Source of the DNA: 67-14 sp020438345
Lineage (GTDB): Bacteria > Actinomycetota > Thermoleophilia > Solirubrobacterales > 70-9
NCBI GenBank assembly: GCA_937872475.1
Contig: CALMSY010000012.1
Location: forward strand, 62,001-126,000
Direction: 5' to 3'
DNA length: 64,000 bases
The notes under the pieces: model-generated
Databases searched by the model: none
What the model saw: the letters and a program-made list of their open reading frames with translations, nothing else
Told to the model about the DNA's origin: nothing
Position numbers and translations under genes: made by a program
Shown here: positions 57,132-64,000 of the stretch, piece after piece
How the letters are laid out: each line of letters starts with the position of its first letter
How positions within the stretch are numbered: the first letter of the stretch is position 1

Positions 57132-57149
57132 TTATAAGTTTTCTTATAA
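57132..57149. promoter_or_regulatory. Inverted repeat/promoter region between the desaturase and its likely regulator
   Basis: TTATAAG-4-CTTATAA, which also reads as two TTATAAG direct repeats 12 bases apart. TATAAG inside it is a plausible -10 in both directions. It is very AT-rich against the background, and is a likely operator controlling both genes. Confidence 0.5.
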
Positions 57150-57199
57150 GTTCTTCAGTTCAAGAGCCCTGGCGCGGTCTTGATGCCGCGGTTGCCGAT

Positions 57200-58315
57200 G
57201 TGATCGAACCCGAGATGCCGGGGGTCACCATCGAGATACTTGAATCGATCGGCCGCGAGATCCCCGAATACGCGCGACCACTCGAAGGCGCCTTCGGCCG
57301 GGGCGTCCGCAGGGGAACCGACGAGGCCCTGCAACAGTTCGTCGGCCTGATCCGCAACCCTGACGCGGACCGTCGTCGAAGCCGACGGGTGTACGTGATC
57401 CTCGGCCGTGGAGAATTCATGAACGGAAGGTCACTGGATTCGCTCCAGTCCGCCTACCGGATCGGAGCCCGGATCGCCTGGCGCCGGATCGCTGCTGCAA
57501 GTCTGGATGCGGGACTCGGCGGCAAGACGCTGAGCCTGCTTGCGGAATCGATTTTCGTATACATCGACGAGCTGTCGGCCGATTCGACCGAGGGATACGC
57601 AATCGCGCAGTTCAGACAGCAGGGAACGCGACTTCGCAGGGAACGCCAGCTGGTCAATTTGATGCTGAGTGACCCTGCCCCTGAAACCTCGGAGATCGAA
57701 ACTGCAGCCCGGGCGGCCGCATGGGAAATCCCGAAAAGCCTGGCAGCACTCGCCTGCCACGAACGCGACCTGGTCGAGATCAGCCGAATCCTCCCCATCG
57801 GCGTGATCTCGGCCACGGTCGACGGCTACACCTGCCTGGTGCTTCCTGACCCGAATGCTCCGGGGCGACTGAAGCAGATTTCCGACGCGATCGGCCACCG
57901 ATTTGCATGTCAGGGCAGCGAGGTCCGACTGGGGCGCCTGAGTGAATCGTGGAGCCTCGCCCGAACCGCGTTCGAAGCCGGTGGATCCGGCTACTTCAAA
58001 GCAAGTGGGCTGGTCCGGGCCGAGGAGCATCTGGTGGACCTCGCCCTCTTCAACAGCCGGGACCTGATCCGGCAACTAAGGAGCCGCACCACCAGGCCGC
58101 TCGACGGGCTGACCCCGAAAGCGAAGGAACGTATGGTCGAAACCGCGCTCGCCTACATCGAAGAACGCGGCAACGCTTCAGCCATGGCCCGGACGCTCGA
58201 CATTCATCCCCAGACCGCCCGGTACCGGATTGCCCGGTTGCGCGAGATATTCGGCGAGGAGCTTGACCGGCCAGATGACCGGCTCGCGCTCGAGCTTTCC
58301 CTGCGCGCCCGCTGA
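57200..58315 (+). CDS. PucR/CdaR-type helix-turn-helix transcriptional regulator
   Basis: About 371 residues from GTG 57200. An N-terminal helical domain (G-R-E-I-P-E-Y-A-R-P-L-E-G-A-F, V-Y-V-I-L-G-R-G-E-F-M-N-G-R-S-L-D-S-L-Q-S-A-Y-R-I-G) resembles RsbRD-type sensor domains. A GGDEF-like middle region follows (V-I-S-A-T-V-D-G-Y-T-C-L-V, R-L-G-R-L-S-E-S-W). The C-terminal HTH_30 is ALAYIEERGNASAMARTLDI then H-P-Q-T-A-R-Y-R-I-A-R-L. The frame is open back to 57065, but that part covers the promoter region, so GTG 57200 is preferred. It probably regulates the divergent desaturase gene. Confidence 0.88.
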   Translation: MIEPEMPGVTIEILESIGREIPEYARPLEGAFGRGVRRGTDEALQQFVGLIRNPDADRRRSRRVYVILGRGEFMNGRSLDSLQSAYRIGARIAWRRIAAASLDAGLGGKTLSLLAESIFVYIDELSADSTEGYAIAQFRQQGTRLRRERQLVNLMLSDPAPETSEIETAARAAAWEIPKSLAALACHERDLVEISRILPIGVISATVDGYTCLVLPDPNAPGRLKQISDAIGHRFACQGSEVRLGRLSESWSLARTAFEAGGSGYFKASGLVRAEEHLVDLALFNSRDLIRQLRSRTTRPLDGLTPKAKERMVETALAYIEERGNASAMARTLDIHPQTARYRIARLREIFGEELDRPDDRLALELSLRAR

Positions 58316-58343
58316 ACCTGCTTCCGGCCCGCTGCACGAAAAA

Positions 58344-58368
58344 AGGCGGGACCCGAAAGGCCCCGCCT
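58344..58368. terminator. Bidirectional terminator
   Basis: AGGCGGGACC-CGAAA-GGCCCCGCCT, a 10-bp stem with one mismatch. An A6 tract lies on one side (U-tail for the collagen-like gene on the minus strand) and CTCTTT on the other (for the regulator gene). Confidence 0.85.
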
Positions 58369-58447
58369 CTTTCCCTGACTGCTTCCGTCCCAGACAACCG
58401 GAAGCTATCTCTTCCCGTCAGACCTGCCGGGAGGAAACACCTCGTGA

Positions 58448-59083
58448 TTACTGGACCGGGATCGCGAGAATGTCCCCGGACACTCCGGCAACCTGATCGC
58501 CTGCGGCACATCCGAGAGAGATCGAAGTTACGTTCGCGTTCTCGGTGACCATCTGGATCGGAATCGTGCTGCGGCCTCCACCGTTGTTGTCGTAGGTGTT
58601 GTTGTTCTCGCCACCGCTGTTGTTCGCTGCGATTCCACAACTAACCACATCGGTCGCGTTGGTGGTGATCGAGACGTTGGCGGTCACGATGTACTTGCCG
58701 GCCGGAACAGGGAGCGTGGTCACTCCAAGTTCGGTATTGGCCGGAATGTTGATGCTGCCAACCGACTCGCCGTATACCGGGGCCACGACACCGTTGACTC
58801 CGTTAATTCCGGGGGCACCCTGGTCGCCCTTCGGACCCTGAACACCCGTGTCACCCTTCTCGCCCTTCTGGCCCTTCAGGGCGGTGATCGTCTTCGGAGC
58901 GAGCTTGTTCTTCGTGATCGTCTTGTTCTTCAGCTTCTTGCCGGTGACCGAGTTGTTCTTCAGTTGCTTGCCGTTGATCAGGCCCGAGGCTGCCGTGGCA
59001 GTTCCCCCGAGAGCAACAATCAACGCCAGGGAAGCAAGAATGGTGCCGAGTTGCGGTCGCTTCATTTTCTTCAGGTGTTTCAC
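58448..59083 (-). CDS. Secreted protein with KLKN-type repeats, short collagen-like segment and beta-rich head
   Basis: A 211-residue protein. GTG 59083 follows GAGGAG at seven bases and overlaps the stop of the 63-residue ORF (GTGA). The signal peptide is ASLALIVALGGTATAASG. Next come repeats such as NGKQLKNNSVTGKKLKNKTI and K-N-K-L-A-P-K-T-I, then eight Gly-x-y collagen triplets (GQKGEKGDTGVQGPKGDQGA and on, residues about 70-96). The C-terminal 110 residues are beta-rich with an Asn/Gly-rich loop and two cysteines, like C1q/TNF-type heads. I infer a trimeric stalk-and-head surface protein. It ends at a strong terminator. Confidence 0.87.
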   Translation of the reverse strand: MKHLKKMKRPQLGTILASLALIVALGGTATAASGLINGKQLKNNSVTGKKLKNKTITKNKLAPKTITALKGQKGEKGDTGVQGPKGDQGAPGINGVNGVVAPVYGESVGSINIPANTELGVTTLPVPAGKYIVTANVSITTNATDVVSCGIAANNSGGENNNTYDNNGGGRSTIPIQMVTENANVTSISLGCAAGDQVAGVSGDILAIPVQ

Positions 59084-59271
59084 TGGTACTCCTCTTTGGT
59101 TTCTGGATTTTTCGATTGTTGGTCCGTCGTCAGTTCCATCAACACCGTGGAGAACTCTGTCCAGCCGCTGAACTGCAGCTTCTTCCCCTGCCGGTCGCTC
59201 ATTTCTCCGCGGATCGACTCGCGCTGCGGGTCGATTTCACATTGAAGTTCGAGGTGGTGAACTCGGGACAT
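59080..59271 (-). CDS. Small 63-residue protein coupled to the collagen-like gene
   Basis: ATG 59271, MSRVHHLELQCEIDPQRESI..., ending in ...KEEYQ. The layout L-E-L-x-C-E-I-D, R-E-S-I-R-G, and L-Q-F-S-G-W-T-E-F resembles small proteins that I recall near LuxR-type regulators in this class, but I cannot name a family. Its stop overlaps the next start by four bases (GTGA) and its last codons carry that gene's ribosome site. There is no signal peptide. Support is the coupling and codon bias; it could still be a leader ORF. Confidence 0.55.
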   Translation of the reverse strand: MSRVHHLELQCEIDPQRESIRGEMSDRQGKKLQFSGWTEFSTVLMELTTDQQSKNPETKEEYQ

Positions 59272-59304
59272 GGGAGCATCGTGCCCGGCGCAGGACGGAT
59301 TCTC

Positions 59305-59351
59305 ATGGGGGTAGACCCCCCTGTATTTCTTTCTGGGGGATGGGGGTAGAC
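59305..59351. repeat. 12-bp direct repeat with a GGGGGT-2-ACCCCC palindrome upstream of the small ORF/collagen-like pair
   Basis: ATGGGGGTAGAC occurs at 59305-59316 and again at 59340-59351, 35 bases apart. The first copy continues into CCCCC, giving GGGGG-TAGA-CCCCC. It lies 34 bases upstream of ATG 59271 and downstream of the LuxR-type gene, a natural place for regulator sites. Confidence 0.6.
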
Positions 59352-59396
59352 GCCGGATCCAGGTTCCGCCGGGACCCTGAACCGGCAGATCCAGAG

Positions 59397-62198
59397 CTAC
59401 AAAGCGGACGAAAGCTCGCGGCGAGAGCTGATTCCCAGCTTCGTGTAAACCCGGGTCAGATGGTTCTCGACCGTCTTGGGGGTGACGAAAAGCTCCTCGG
59501 CAATCTCCCTGTTGGTGCGGCCCTCGGCCGCATACCCGGCTACCCGACGTTCCGAAGCTGTTAGTTCATCGAAGGCGAGACGTTTCGGTGCGGCCCCCGC
59601 AACTTCAAGTTCAGTGGCAGCATTGGCGGCGGTATGCCGGGCTCCGGCTGCGGTTGCCAGCTCGAGCCCGGCCTCGAGCTCCTCCTTGCCGTCGATCTTG
59701 CGGCCCGCACGCAGCAGCGCGACGCCCAGCTCCGTTCTGGCCTTTGCCTCTTCGGTGGAAAGTGAGGATCCAGCCAGCGTCTCGACCGCCTCAGTCATCC
59801 GGTCTACCCTCTCCCCGACCGGCCCGGCCAGAGCGCTGGCCCGTCGGGCAATGCCGAGAGCGCCGGGTCGGCCCCACCACTCGGCCCATTCAAGATGGTC
59901 GGTCGCGAGATGATCTGCCTCTTCGCTGTATCCACTGCGGGCAATCGTGCGGGCGAGCAAAGCTCGCCAGGAAAGCGCCTTCATCGAGCGGCCCGCCCGA
60001 TCGTCTTCTTCGAGCGGAGCCAAATCCACCCGGACCGCGGCCAGGTTGCCCTCCGCCTCGTGGAGGGTCGCCCGGCCCCAGGGCACCCAGCGCAAGACGG
60101 TCGGACCACCGGGGCCATGTTCAATGCCGCCATTCACGAGCTCCTCCCGGGCTTCTTCAAGGCGGCCCTGTTCAGTCAGTGCCCGAACCCGGAACGAGGC
60201 ATTGACCGGAACCATGATCGGTGCGATCCCGCCCGCGGCTGCGGTCCGGGCATCAACTTCGGCATCCCCTGGACGACCTTCGTTGACAGCGAGAACCGAG
60301 CGGCAACCCAACGCCCCCGCCCGACCGAAAGCGGAGCCACGGCGGCGGCTGTCAGCAAGAGCCTCTCCGATCGTAGCCCGCGCGTCGTCGAAGGCCTCGC
60401 AGGTAAGCAGGGAATAGGTCGCCATGTACCACGCAAGGGCCTCGGAAGTGTCTTCGGCGATCATGCGGCCATTGCCAAGGGCCCGGTTCGCAAGTTCGAT
60501 CACCCGGTCTGGATGAGCGCCGGTGGCGTGCTCCTCCTGGGAAAGAAGCCCGAGAATGGTTCGCTCGGCCCGTGTCCTTCCTTCCACGCCGAGATGCCTC
60601 TTCAAGTCGATCCCGGCATCGGTTCCGGTCAACCAGGCCAGCGTGGCCAGATCCGCCTCGAGCTGAAGCGCATCGTCCGAATCGCGATCATCCAGCTCGG
60701 CCACGGCTCCGGTGACCAGATCTCGGGCTCCCTCCATGCCGCCCGAAGCGAATGCCGCGAAAGCCCGGTCCCGGTGGACCGCAATACGCTGACCGTCATC
60801 CTTCAGCTTCTCAAGGGACTCGTCGAGATGCGCAAGACCAGTTTCGAACTCCCCCGCGCGGACCTCGGCTCGACCTAGCTCCGCAACCACTTCCGGCCTG
60901 ATTTCGACCGGGGGCGGCTCCGCAAGGGCTCTCCTCAGGTGACCGGCAGCGGTCCGGGGCAAGCCGTTCAGGAGGGCCCTTTCAGCGGTGCGGCGGAGCA
61001 ACGCGACCGTCTCCACCCTTCCGCCCGGCTCGCCATTCAGCGCGTGAACAGTCAGGACTTCATCCGAGGCTCCTTCGGTCGAAAGGATTTCCAGAGCGCG
61101 GCCGTGGGCGACCGCGCGAGAGGATGCCGGAATGTCATCGGAGATCGCCGCCCGGACCAGTGGGTGCGCGAGCCGGACCGGGCGCGTCCCTTCAACCAGG
61201 CCAGCGCCGACCAGGGTGTCAACCGCCAGGTTGGCTTCATCGGATTCCAGGCCGGCGATCGCCATCGCATGCCTGAGTTCACCTTCACCACCAAGCGTGG
61301 CAAGAGCCTGAGCAAGTTTGCGGGAGCTGCCACCGAGTGCCCCGAGTCGCATCAATAGGGTGCGCTTGACCGCGGCCGGGTCCGCTTCCAGCACCTGGTC
61401 CGGTGAGAGTCCGGCCGGGTCATCGTGGGAGGCAGCAAGCTCACGGGCAAGTTCGATCACGAAGAACGGGTTGCCGGTGGTCGCACGAAGCGCGGCATCC
61501 GACAGTTCAGAAGGGATTTCGGCCCCGTCGAAGGCATCCGAGAGAACCGCGGCGACACCCCTAGCTGAGAATGGATTCGGTCGAAGGAAGGTGGCCCCAG
61601 CTTCATCGAGCACCGGAGCAAGGAACCGTGACTTCGAAAGAGGCTCATCATCACGAACCCCGGCGAGCATCGCGATCGGATGCCCCTCAACCCGGTGAGC
61701 CAGATACGCCGCAATGGACAGCGAAGCGGTGTCTCCCCAGTGCGCGTCATCGAAAACGGCGAGCAGCGGGCCCCGGTCGGCGAGATTCACCGTCAGCCAG
61801 TAGAAGCCATGGAGAAAGTTCTCCGATGTGTCACGGCCAGGTCCCGGGTCGGCGGGAAGCTCTGAAAGGCCCAATGCCGCACCCGCCAATGCTGCCGGAC
61901 CGGCCAGCAGCACCTCCCTTTCCTGGTCACTTGCTTCGATAACCACCCGCTCGACCATCTGCCGGACCACGCCGTATTCAACATCCTGCTCAAGCACCCC
62001 GCCCCGGCCGGAAATCACGGTCATGCCCCGCTCTTTCGCTTCCGCAATCGCCTCCCGGATCAGACTCGTCTTGCCGATTCCGGCCGGACCTTCCACAACC
62101 ATCAGCGACCCTTGGCCGGCGCATGCGTCGTCCAGTTGGCCGTACAGTTGGCGGAGCTCCCTGCCGCGCTCGATCAGACTTGAGTCAACTCGTGTCAT
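59397..62198 (-). CDS. LAL-type LuxR family transcriptional regulator with AAA ATPase domain
   Basis: A 933-residue regulator. Walker A is V-E-G-P-A-G-I-G-K-T-S-L near residue 36 and Walker B is L-L-A-V-F-D-D-A-H-W-G-D near 148. A long helical, TPR-like middle region covers about 350-840. The C-terminal LuxR HTH starts LTASERRVAGYAAEGRTNRE and goes on with I-A-E-E-L-F-V-T-P-K-T-V-E-N-H-L-T-R-V-Y-T-K-L near 870-925. ATP and an inducer control such MalT-like activators. The collagen-like gene pair directly downstream on the same strand, with direct repeats between, is the best candidate target. Start ATG 62198. Confidence 0.94.
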   Translation of the reverse strand: MTRVDSSLIERGRELRQLYGQLDDACAGQGSLMVVEGPAGIGKTSLIREAIAEAKERGMTVISGRGGVLEQDVEYGVVRQMVERVVIEASDQEREVLLAGPAALAGAALGLSELPADPGPGRDTSENFLHGFYWLTVNLADRGPLLAVFDDAHWGDTASLSIAAYLAHRVEGHPIAMLAGVRDDEPLSKSRFLAPVLDEAGATFLRPNPFSARGVAAVLSDAFDGAEIPSELSDAALRATTGNPFFVIELARELAASHDDPAGLSPDQVLEADPAAVKRTLLMRLGALGGSSRKLAQALATLGGEGELRHAMAIAGLESDEANLAVDTLVGAGLVEGTRPVRLAHPLVRAAISDDIPASSRAVAHGRALEILSTEGASDEVLTVHALNGEPGGRVETVALLRRTAERALLNGLPRTAAGHLRRALAEPPPVEIRPEVVAELGRAEVRAGEFETGLAHLDESLEKLKDDGQRIAVHRDRAFAAFASGGMEGARDLVTGAVAELDDRDSDDALQLEADLATLAWLTGTDAGIDLKRHLGVEGRTRAERTILGLLSQEEHATGAHPDRVIELANRALGNGRMIAEDTSEALAWYMATYSLLTCEAFDDARATIGEALADSRRRGSAFGRAGALGCRSVLAVNEGRPGDAEVDARTAAAGGIAPIMVPVNASFRVRALTEQGRLEEAREELVNGGIEHGPGGPTVLRWVPWGRATLHEAEGNLAAVRVDLAPLEEDDRAGRSMKALSWRALLARTIARSGYSEEADHLATDHLEWAEWWGRPGALGIARRASALAGPVGERVDRMTEAVETLAGSSLSTEEAKARTELGVALLRAGRKIDGKEELEAGLELATAAGARHTAANAATELEVAGAAPKRLAFDELTASERRVAGYAAEGRTNREIAEELFVTPKTVENHLTRVYTKLGISSRRELSSAL

Positions 62199-62256
62199 TC
62201 ACCCCGAATACTAAGCAGGAGACTTTGCGGTTTAATTCCGTGCGCTGCTCAGTAAC

Positions 62257-62269
62257 CTGAATGATTCAG
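62257..62269. promoter_or_regulatory. Candidate TetR operator
   Basis: CTGAAT-G-ATTCAG, a perfect 13-base palindrome 55 bases upstream of the TetR start and 58 bases upstream of the divergent LuxR-type start. Confidence 0.4.
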
Positions 62270-62324
62270 CTAGTCCGCGCAGGTAGTTCCTGCCTGGTCC
62301 GCGGGCAGAAGGAGAGTGGAAGCT

Positions 62325-63023
62325 ATGACCCGATTGGCGGCAGGGAGGAGCACGCATCTCGAACCGGATGAGATAGCCAAGGCTACCCTGGAGCTCTTCG
62401 ACGAAGGCCGCGACCCGAGCATCAGGCAGCTGGCCGTGGCTCTGAACGTCACCCCCTCCGCGATCTACCATCACTATGACTCCCGGGCCGAGATTGTCCA
62501 GGCCGCGGTCGAGATCGTCTGGCGCGAGATCATCGAAGAAGTGACAGGAATCGTCGGGAGTCCCTTCGAAGCCGATCCGGTCGAGGCTCTCACTGCCCTC
62601 GGCCTGGTTTCCCGTCGTGCCTTCATCCGGCACCACTCGATCACCCCGTACATGGCCGGCATCCCCCGTGCCGAGGAACTTTCCGCGCTTGGCCTCGCGA
62701 TGTTCGCGAGTGTTTTCGAGCGGTTCGGGATGACTGGGCGTGTTGCCGGCGAAGCTTTCCATGCCTTCGCTAGTTTCTGTTTCGGCAACGCCCTCTACGC
62801 AGCCAGCCGAATCGCCGCCGATGAGACCCTCGGCTCTGACCACCCCACCCACGAGGAACTGGAGAGCATTCGTGCCGCCTCCGGCATCAGCGACACCTCG
62901 ACTGCGGAAACCCGGCTCGAAGTGGATTCGATCCTTGACATCTTCGAGACCAACCCCGAGCGCGATGAGGCTCTGTTCGAGGCCGGTCTCTCCCGGCTTC
63001 TGAATGAATTTGCGAAAGTTTGA
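62325..63023 (+). CDS. TetR/AcrR family transcriptional regulator
   Basis: A 232-residue regulator from ATG 62325, with GGAG ten bases upstream; a GTG at 62316 would add three residues. The N-terminal HTH is I-A-K-A-T-L-E-L-F-D-E-G, then I-R-Q-L-A-V-A-L-N-V-T-P-S-A-I-Y-H-H-Y-D-S-R-A-E-I-V near residues 15-60. The helical ligand-binding part contains an H-H-S-I-T-P-Y-M-A-G-I-P loop near 107. Its stop is three bases before the enoyl-CoA hydratase start, so the pair is one operon and the regulator likely senses an acyl-CoA or related acid. Confidence 0.93.
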   Translation: MTRLAAGRSTHLEPDEIAKATLELFDEGRDPSIRQLAVALNVTPSAIYHHYDSRAEIVQAAVEIVWREIIEEVTGIVGSPFEADPVEALTALGLVSRRAFIRHHSITPYMAGIPRAEELSALGLAMFASVFERFGMTGRVAGEAFHAFASFCFGNALYAASRIAADETLGSDHPTHEELESIRAASGISDTSTAETRLEVDSILDIFETNPERDEALFEAGLSRLLNEFAKV

Positions 63024-63026
63024 TCG

Positions 63027-63800
63027 ATGCCTCCAGTAACTATTGAACGGGATGGCCCGATGGCCGTCCTGACACTCGACAGTCCGCCACTCAACCTTTT
63101 CGACAAGGCAATGACCGCTGAACTGGCCGCCGCCCTCGACCGGATCCATGACGATCCACCTCGTGGGCTGCTGATCCGCGCTGAAGGAAAGGTCGTCTCC
63201 GGTGGCGTCAACGTGCAGGAGTTCAAGGGCCTTTCGGCAGCCCAGGGAACGAGACTCTGGGAACAGTTGATGAACCTGGTCGACCGGATCGAAGGCCTGC
63301 CTTTTCCCGTTGTTTTCGCGGCTCACGGACTCACCCTCACAGCTGCCTTCGAGCTTTCCCTGGCTTGTGACCTGATCATCGCCGGTGAGTCAGCCCGGTT
63401 CGGTCTGGTTGAAATCGTGGTCGGGCTCACCCCCTCGATGGGGGGACCTCAGCGCCTCGCCGAAAGGGCCGGTTCCGGCCGGGCCCGGCAGCTGGTAATG
63501 ACCGGCGAACTCTTCGATTCGGAAACCCTGGAACGCTGGAACGTGGTCAACGAAGTGCATCCCGACGATGTGCTGGACGAGAAAGCCCGCAAGCTGACGG
63601 CCCGCCTGGCCAACGGTCCCACCCTTGCTCATGCGATGACCAAGCGCATCCTCCGTGGCTGGCGTGACGATGGGATGGCGGGGGCCGACCGGGTCACGCG
63701 TCGAGAAGCGGCTGAACTTTTCGAAACCGAAGACCTCCGGAACGCCGTCGACTCCTTTCTGGCCAACGGGCCGGGCAAAGCGACCTACCAGGGTCGCTGA
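63027..63800 (+). CDS. Enoyl-CoA hydratase/isomerase family protein
   Basis: A 257-residue crotonase. L-T-L-D-S-P-P-L-N-L-F near residue 15, S-G-G-V-N-V-Q-E-F near 58 (oxyanion region, atypical G-G-V-N for G-A-D), and F-A-A-H-G-L-T-L-T-A-A-F-E-L-S-L-A-C-D-L near 92-111 follow the family. F-G-L-V-E-I-V-V-G-L-T-P-S-M-G-G-P-Q-R-L carries a glutamate at the second catalytic position. It may be a hydratase or isomerase of acyl-CoA breakdown. It is in an operon with TetR and differs clearly from the crotonase half of the fusion at 24570. Confidence 0.92.
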   Translation: MPPVTIERDGPMAVLTLDSPPLNLFDKAMTAELAAALDRIHDDPPRGLLIRAEGKVVSGGVNVQEFKGLSAAQGTRLWEQLMNLVDRIEGLPFPVVFAAHGLTLTAAFELSLACDLIIAGESARFGLVEIVVGLTPSMGGPQRLAERAGSGRARQLVMTGELFDSETLERWNVVNEVHPDDVLDEKARKLTARLANGPTLAHAMTKRILRGWRDDGMAGADRVTRREAAELFETEDLRNAVDSFLANGPGKATYQGR

Positions 63801-63814
63801 GATCCAGCCGGACC

Positions 63815-63820
63815 TATGAT
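63815..63820 (+). promoter_or_regulatory. Leaderless-type -10 element
   Basis: TATGAT (five of six matches to TATAAT) ends exactly 6 bases before ATG 63827. Confidence 0.55.
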
Positions 63821-63826
63821 GCGCTG

Positions 63827-64000
63827 ATGGCAGAGAACACTCCGCCATCCAGGCGAAAGATGTGGATCACGCTGGTCGCGATGACGGTCTCCAGCGCGAT
63901 GATCCTCGTCGACCAGACATCGGTTCCGCTGGCGATTCCCGACGCGATGTCGGACCTCGGCGGAAAGACCAGCGCCAGCCAGTGGATCCTCACCGCGAAC
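63827..64000 (+). CDS. MFS transporter, DHA2-like (5' part only; cut by window end)
   Basis: The first 58 residues are visible. A basic N-terminus (MAENTPPSRRKM) is followed by the first helix WITLVAMTVSSAMILVDQTS and the start of motif D1, V-P-L-A-I-P-D-A-M-S-D-L, then A-S-Q-W-I-L-T-A-N. This matches DHA2 (14-helix) drug/H+ antiporters like the protein at 50440. It has its own -10 element, so it is probably separate from the TetR-hydratase operon although it is only 26 bases downstream. Confidence 0.85.
   Translation, partial: MAENTPPSRRKMWITLVAMTVSSAMILVDQTSVPLAIPDAMSDLGGKTSASQWILTAN

Noticed and set aside
62232..63326. 364-codon minus-strand frame
   Set aside because: Antisense to the TetR and enoyl-CoA hydratase genes; Gly/Arg/Asp-rich with no family features.

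Overview
The window is high-GC bacterial chromosome from an actinobacterium, most likely of the class Thermoleophilia (Solirubrobacterales-like). The evidence is the strong G/C bias at third codon positions, three luciferase-like monooxygenases and a PPOX protein of F420-using types, a short primary sigma factor, class II fructose bisphosphatase (GlpX), a three-gene proton-translocating transhydrogenase, and several secreted-protein families that I associate with this class. The lineage is an inference; there is no rRNA or tRNA gene here to fix it. I found no insertion sequence, prophage, CRISPR array or rRNA/tRNA gene, so this reads as stable chromosome with short operons.

Layout, 0-20 kb: a truncated HEPN-like protein and an HxlR regulator; an overlapping operon of prepilin peptidase, toxin-like and antitoxin-like genes; the primary sigma factor with a near-consensus promoter; a YihY membrane protein; glpX; an F420-type oxidoreductase; a pilin-signal protein with a Vps62-like domain; a LapA protein; a DNA methyltransferase whose motif IV lacks its aspartate; the pntAB operon; a second F420-type oxidoreductase; a protein of unknown function; a CtpE-like P-type ATPase; and a MarR repressor divergent from a YceI-FMN reductase operon with a clear shared operator. 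20-34 kb: a secreted protein with ten 10-residue repeats, L-2-hydroxyglutarate oxidase, a zinc-ribbon protein, a thiolase, a membrane protein followed by an enoyl-CoA hydratase/SpoT-like HD fusion, a DUF3817-MtaD operon with an internal terminator-like hairpin, a methyltransferase, an M23 peptidase, and a complete OpuC-type osmolyte ABC transporter.

34-52 kb: an F420-type PPOX protein; a MarR-MFS-FAD oxidoreductase operon; an ion channel with a non-canonical filter; an NlpC/P60 peptidase sharing the coiled-coil plan of the M23 protein; a GH113-like protein coupled to a third luciferase-like enzyme; BioY; a HipA-like kinase/DUF3037 pair; HAD hydrolase, thioesterase and GST genes; and an operon of DHA2 exporter, large secreted protein and cyclopropane fatty acid synthase. 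52-64 kb: greA, several secreted proteins, a siderophore-interacting reductase, a desaturase divergent from a PucR-type regulator, a LAL-type LuxR regulator followed by a coupled small ORF and collagen-like secreted protein, and a TetR-enoyl-CoA hydratase-MFS group cut by the window end.

A recurring feature is a TANNNT hexamer ending 6-7 bases before the start codon, with no Shine-Dalgarno sequence. This is the signature of leaderless transcripts. It was used here to choose several starts, for example GTG 9698 for the methyltransferase. Genes inside operons instead use 4-base ATGA/GTGA/TTGA overlaps. The best candidates for new biology are the hydratase-HD fusion, the pilin-signal Vps62 protein, the methyltransferase lacking the motif IV aspartate, and the coupled small ORF/collagen-like pair.
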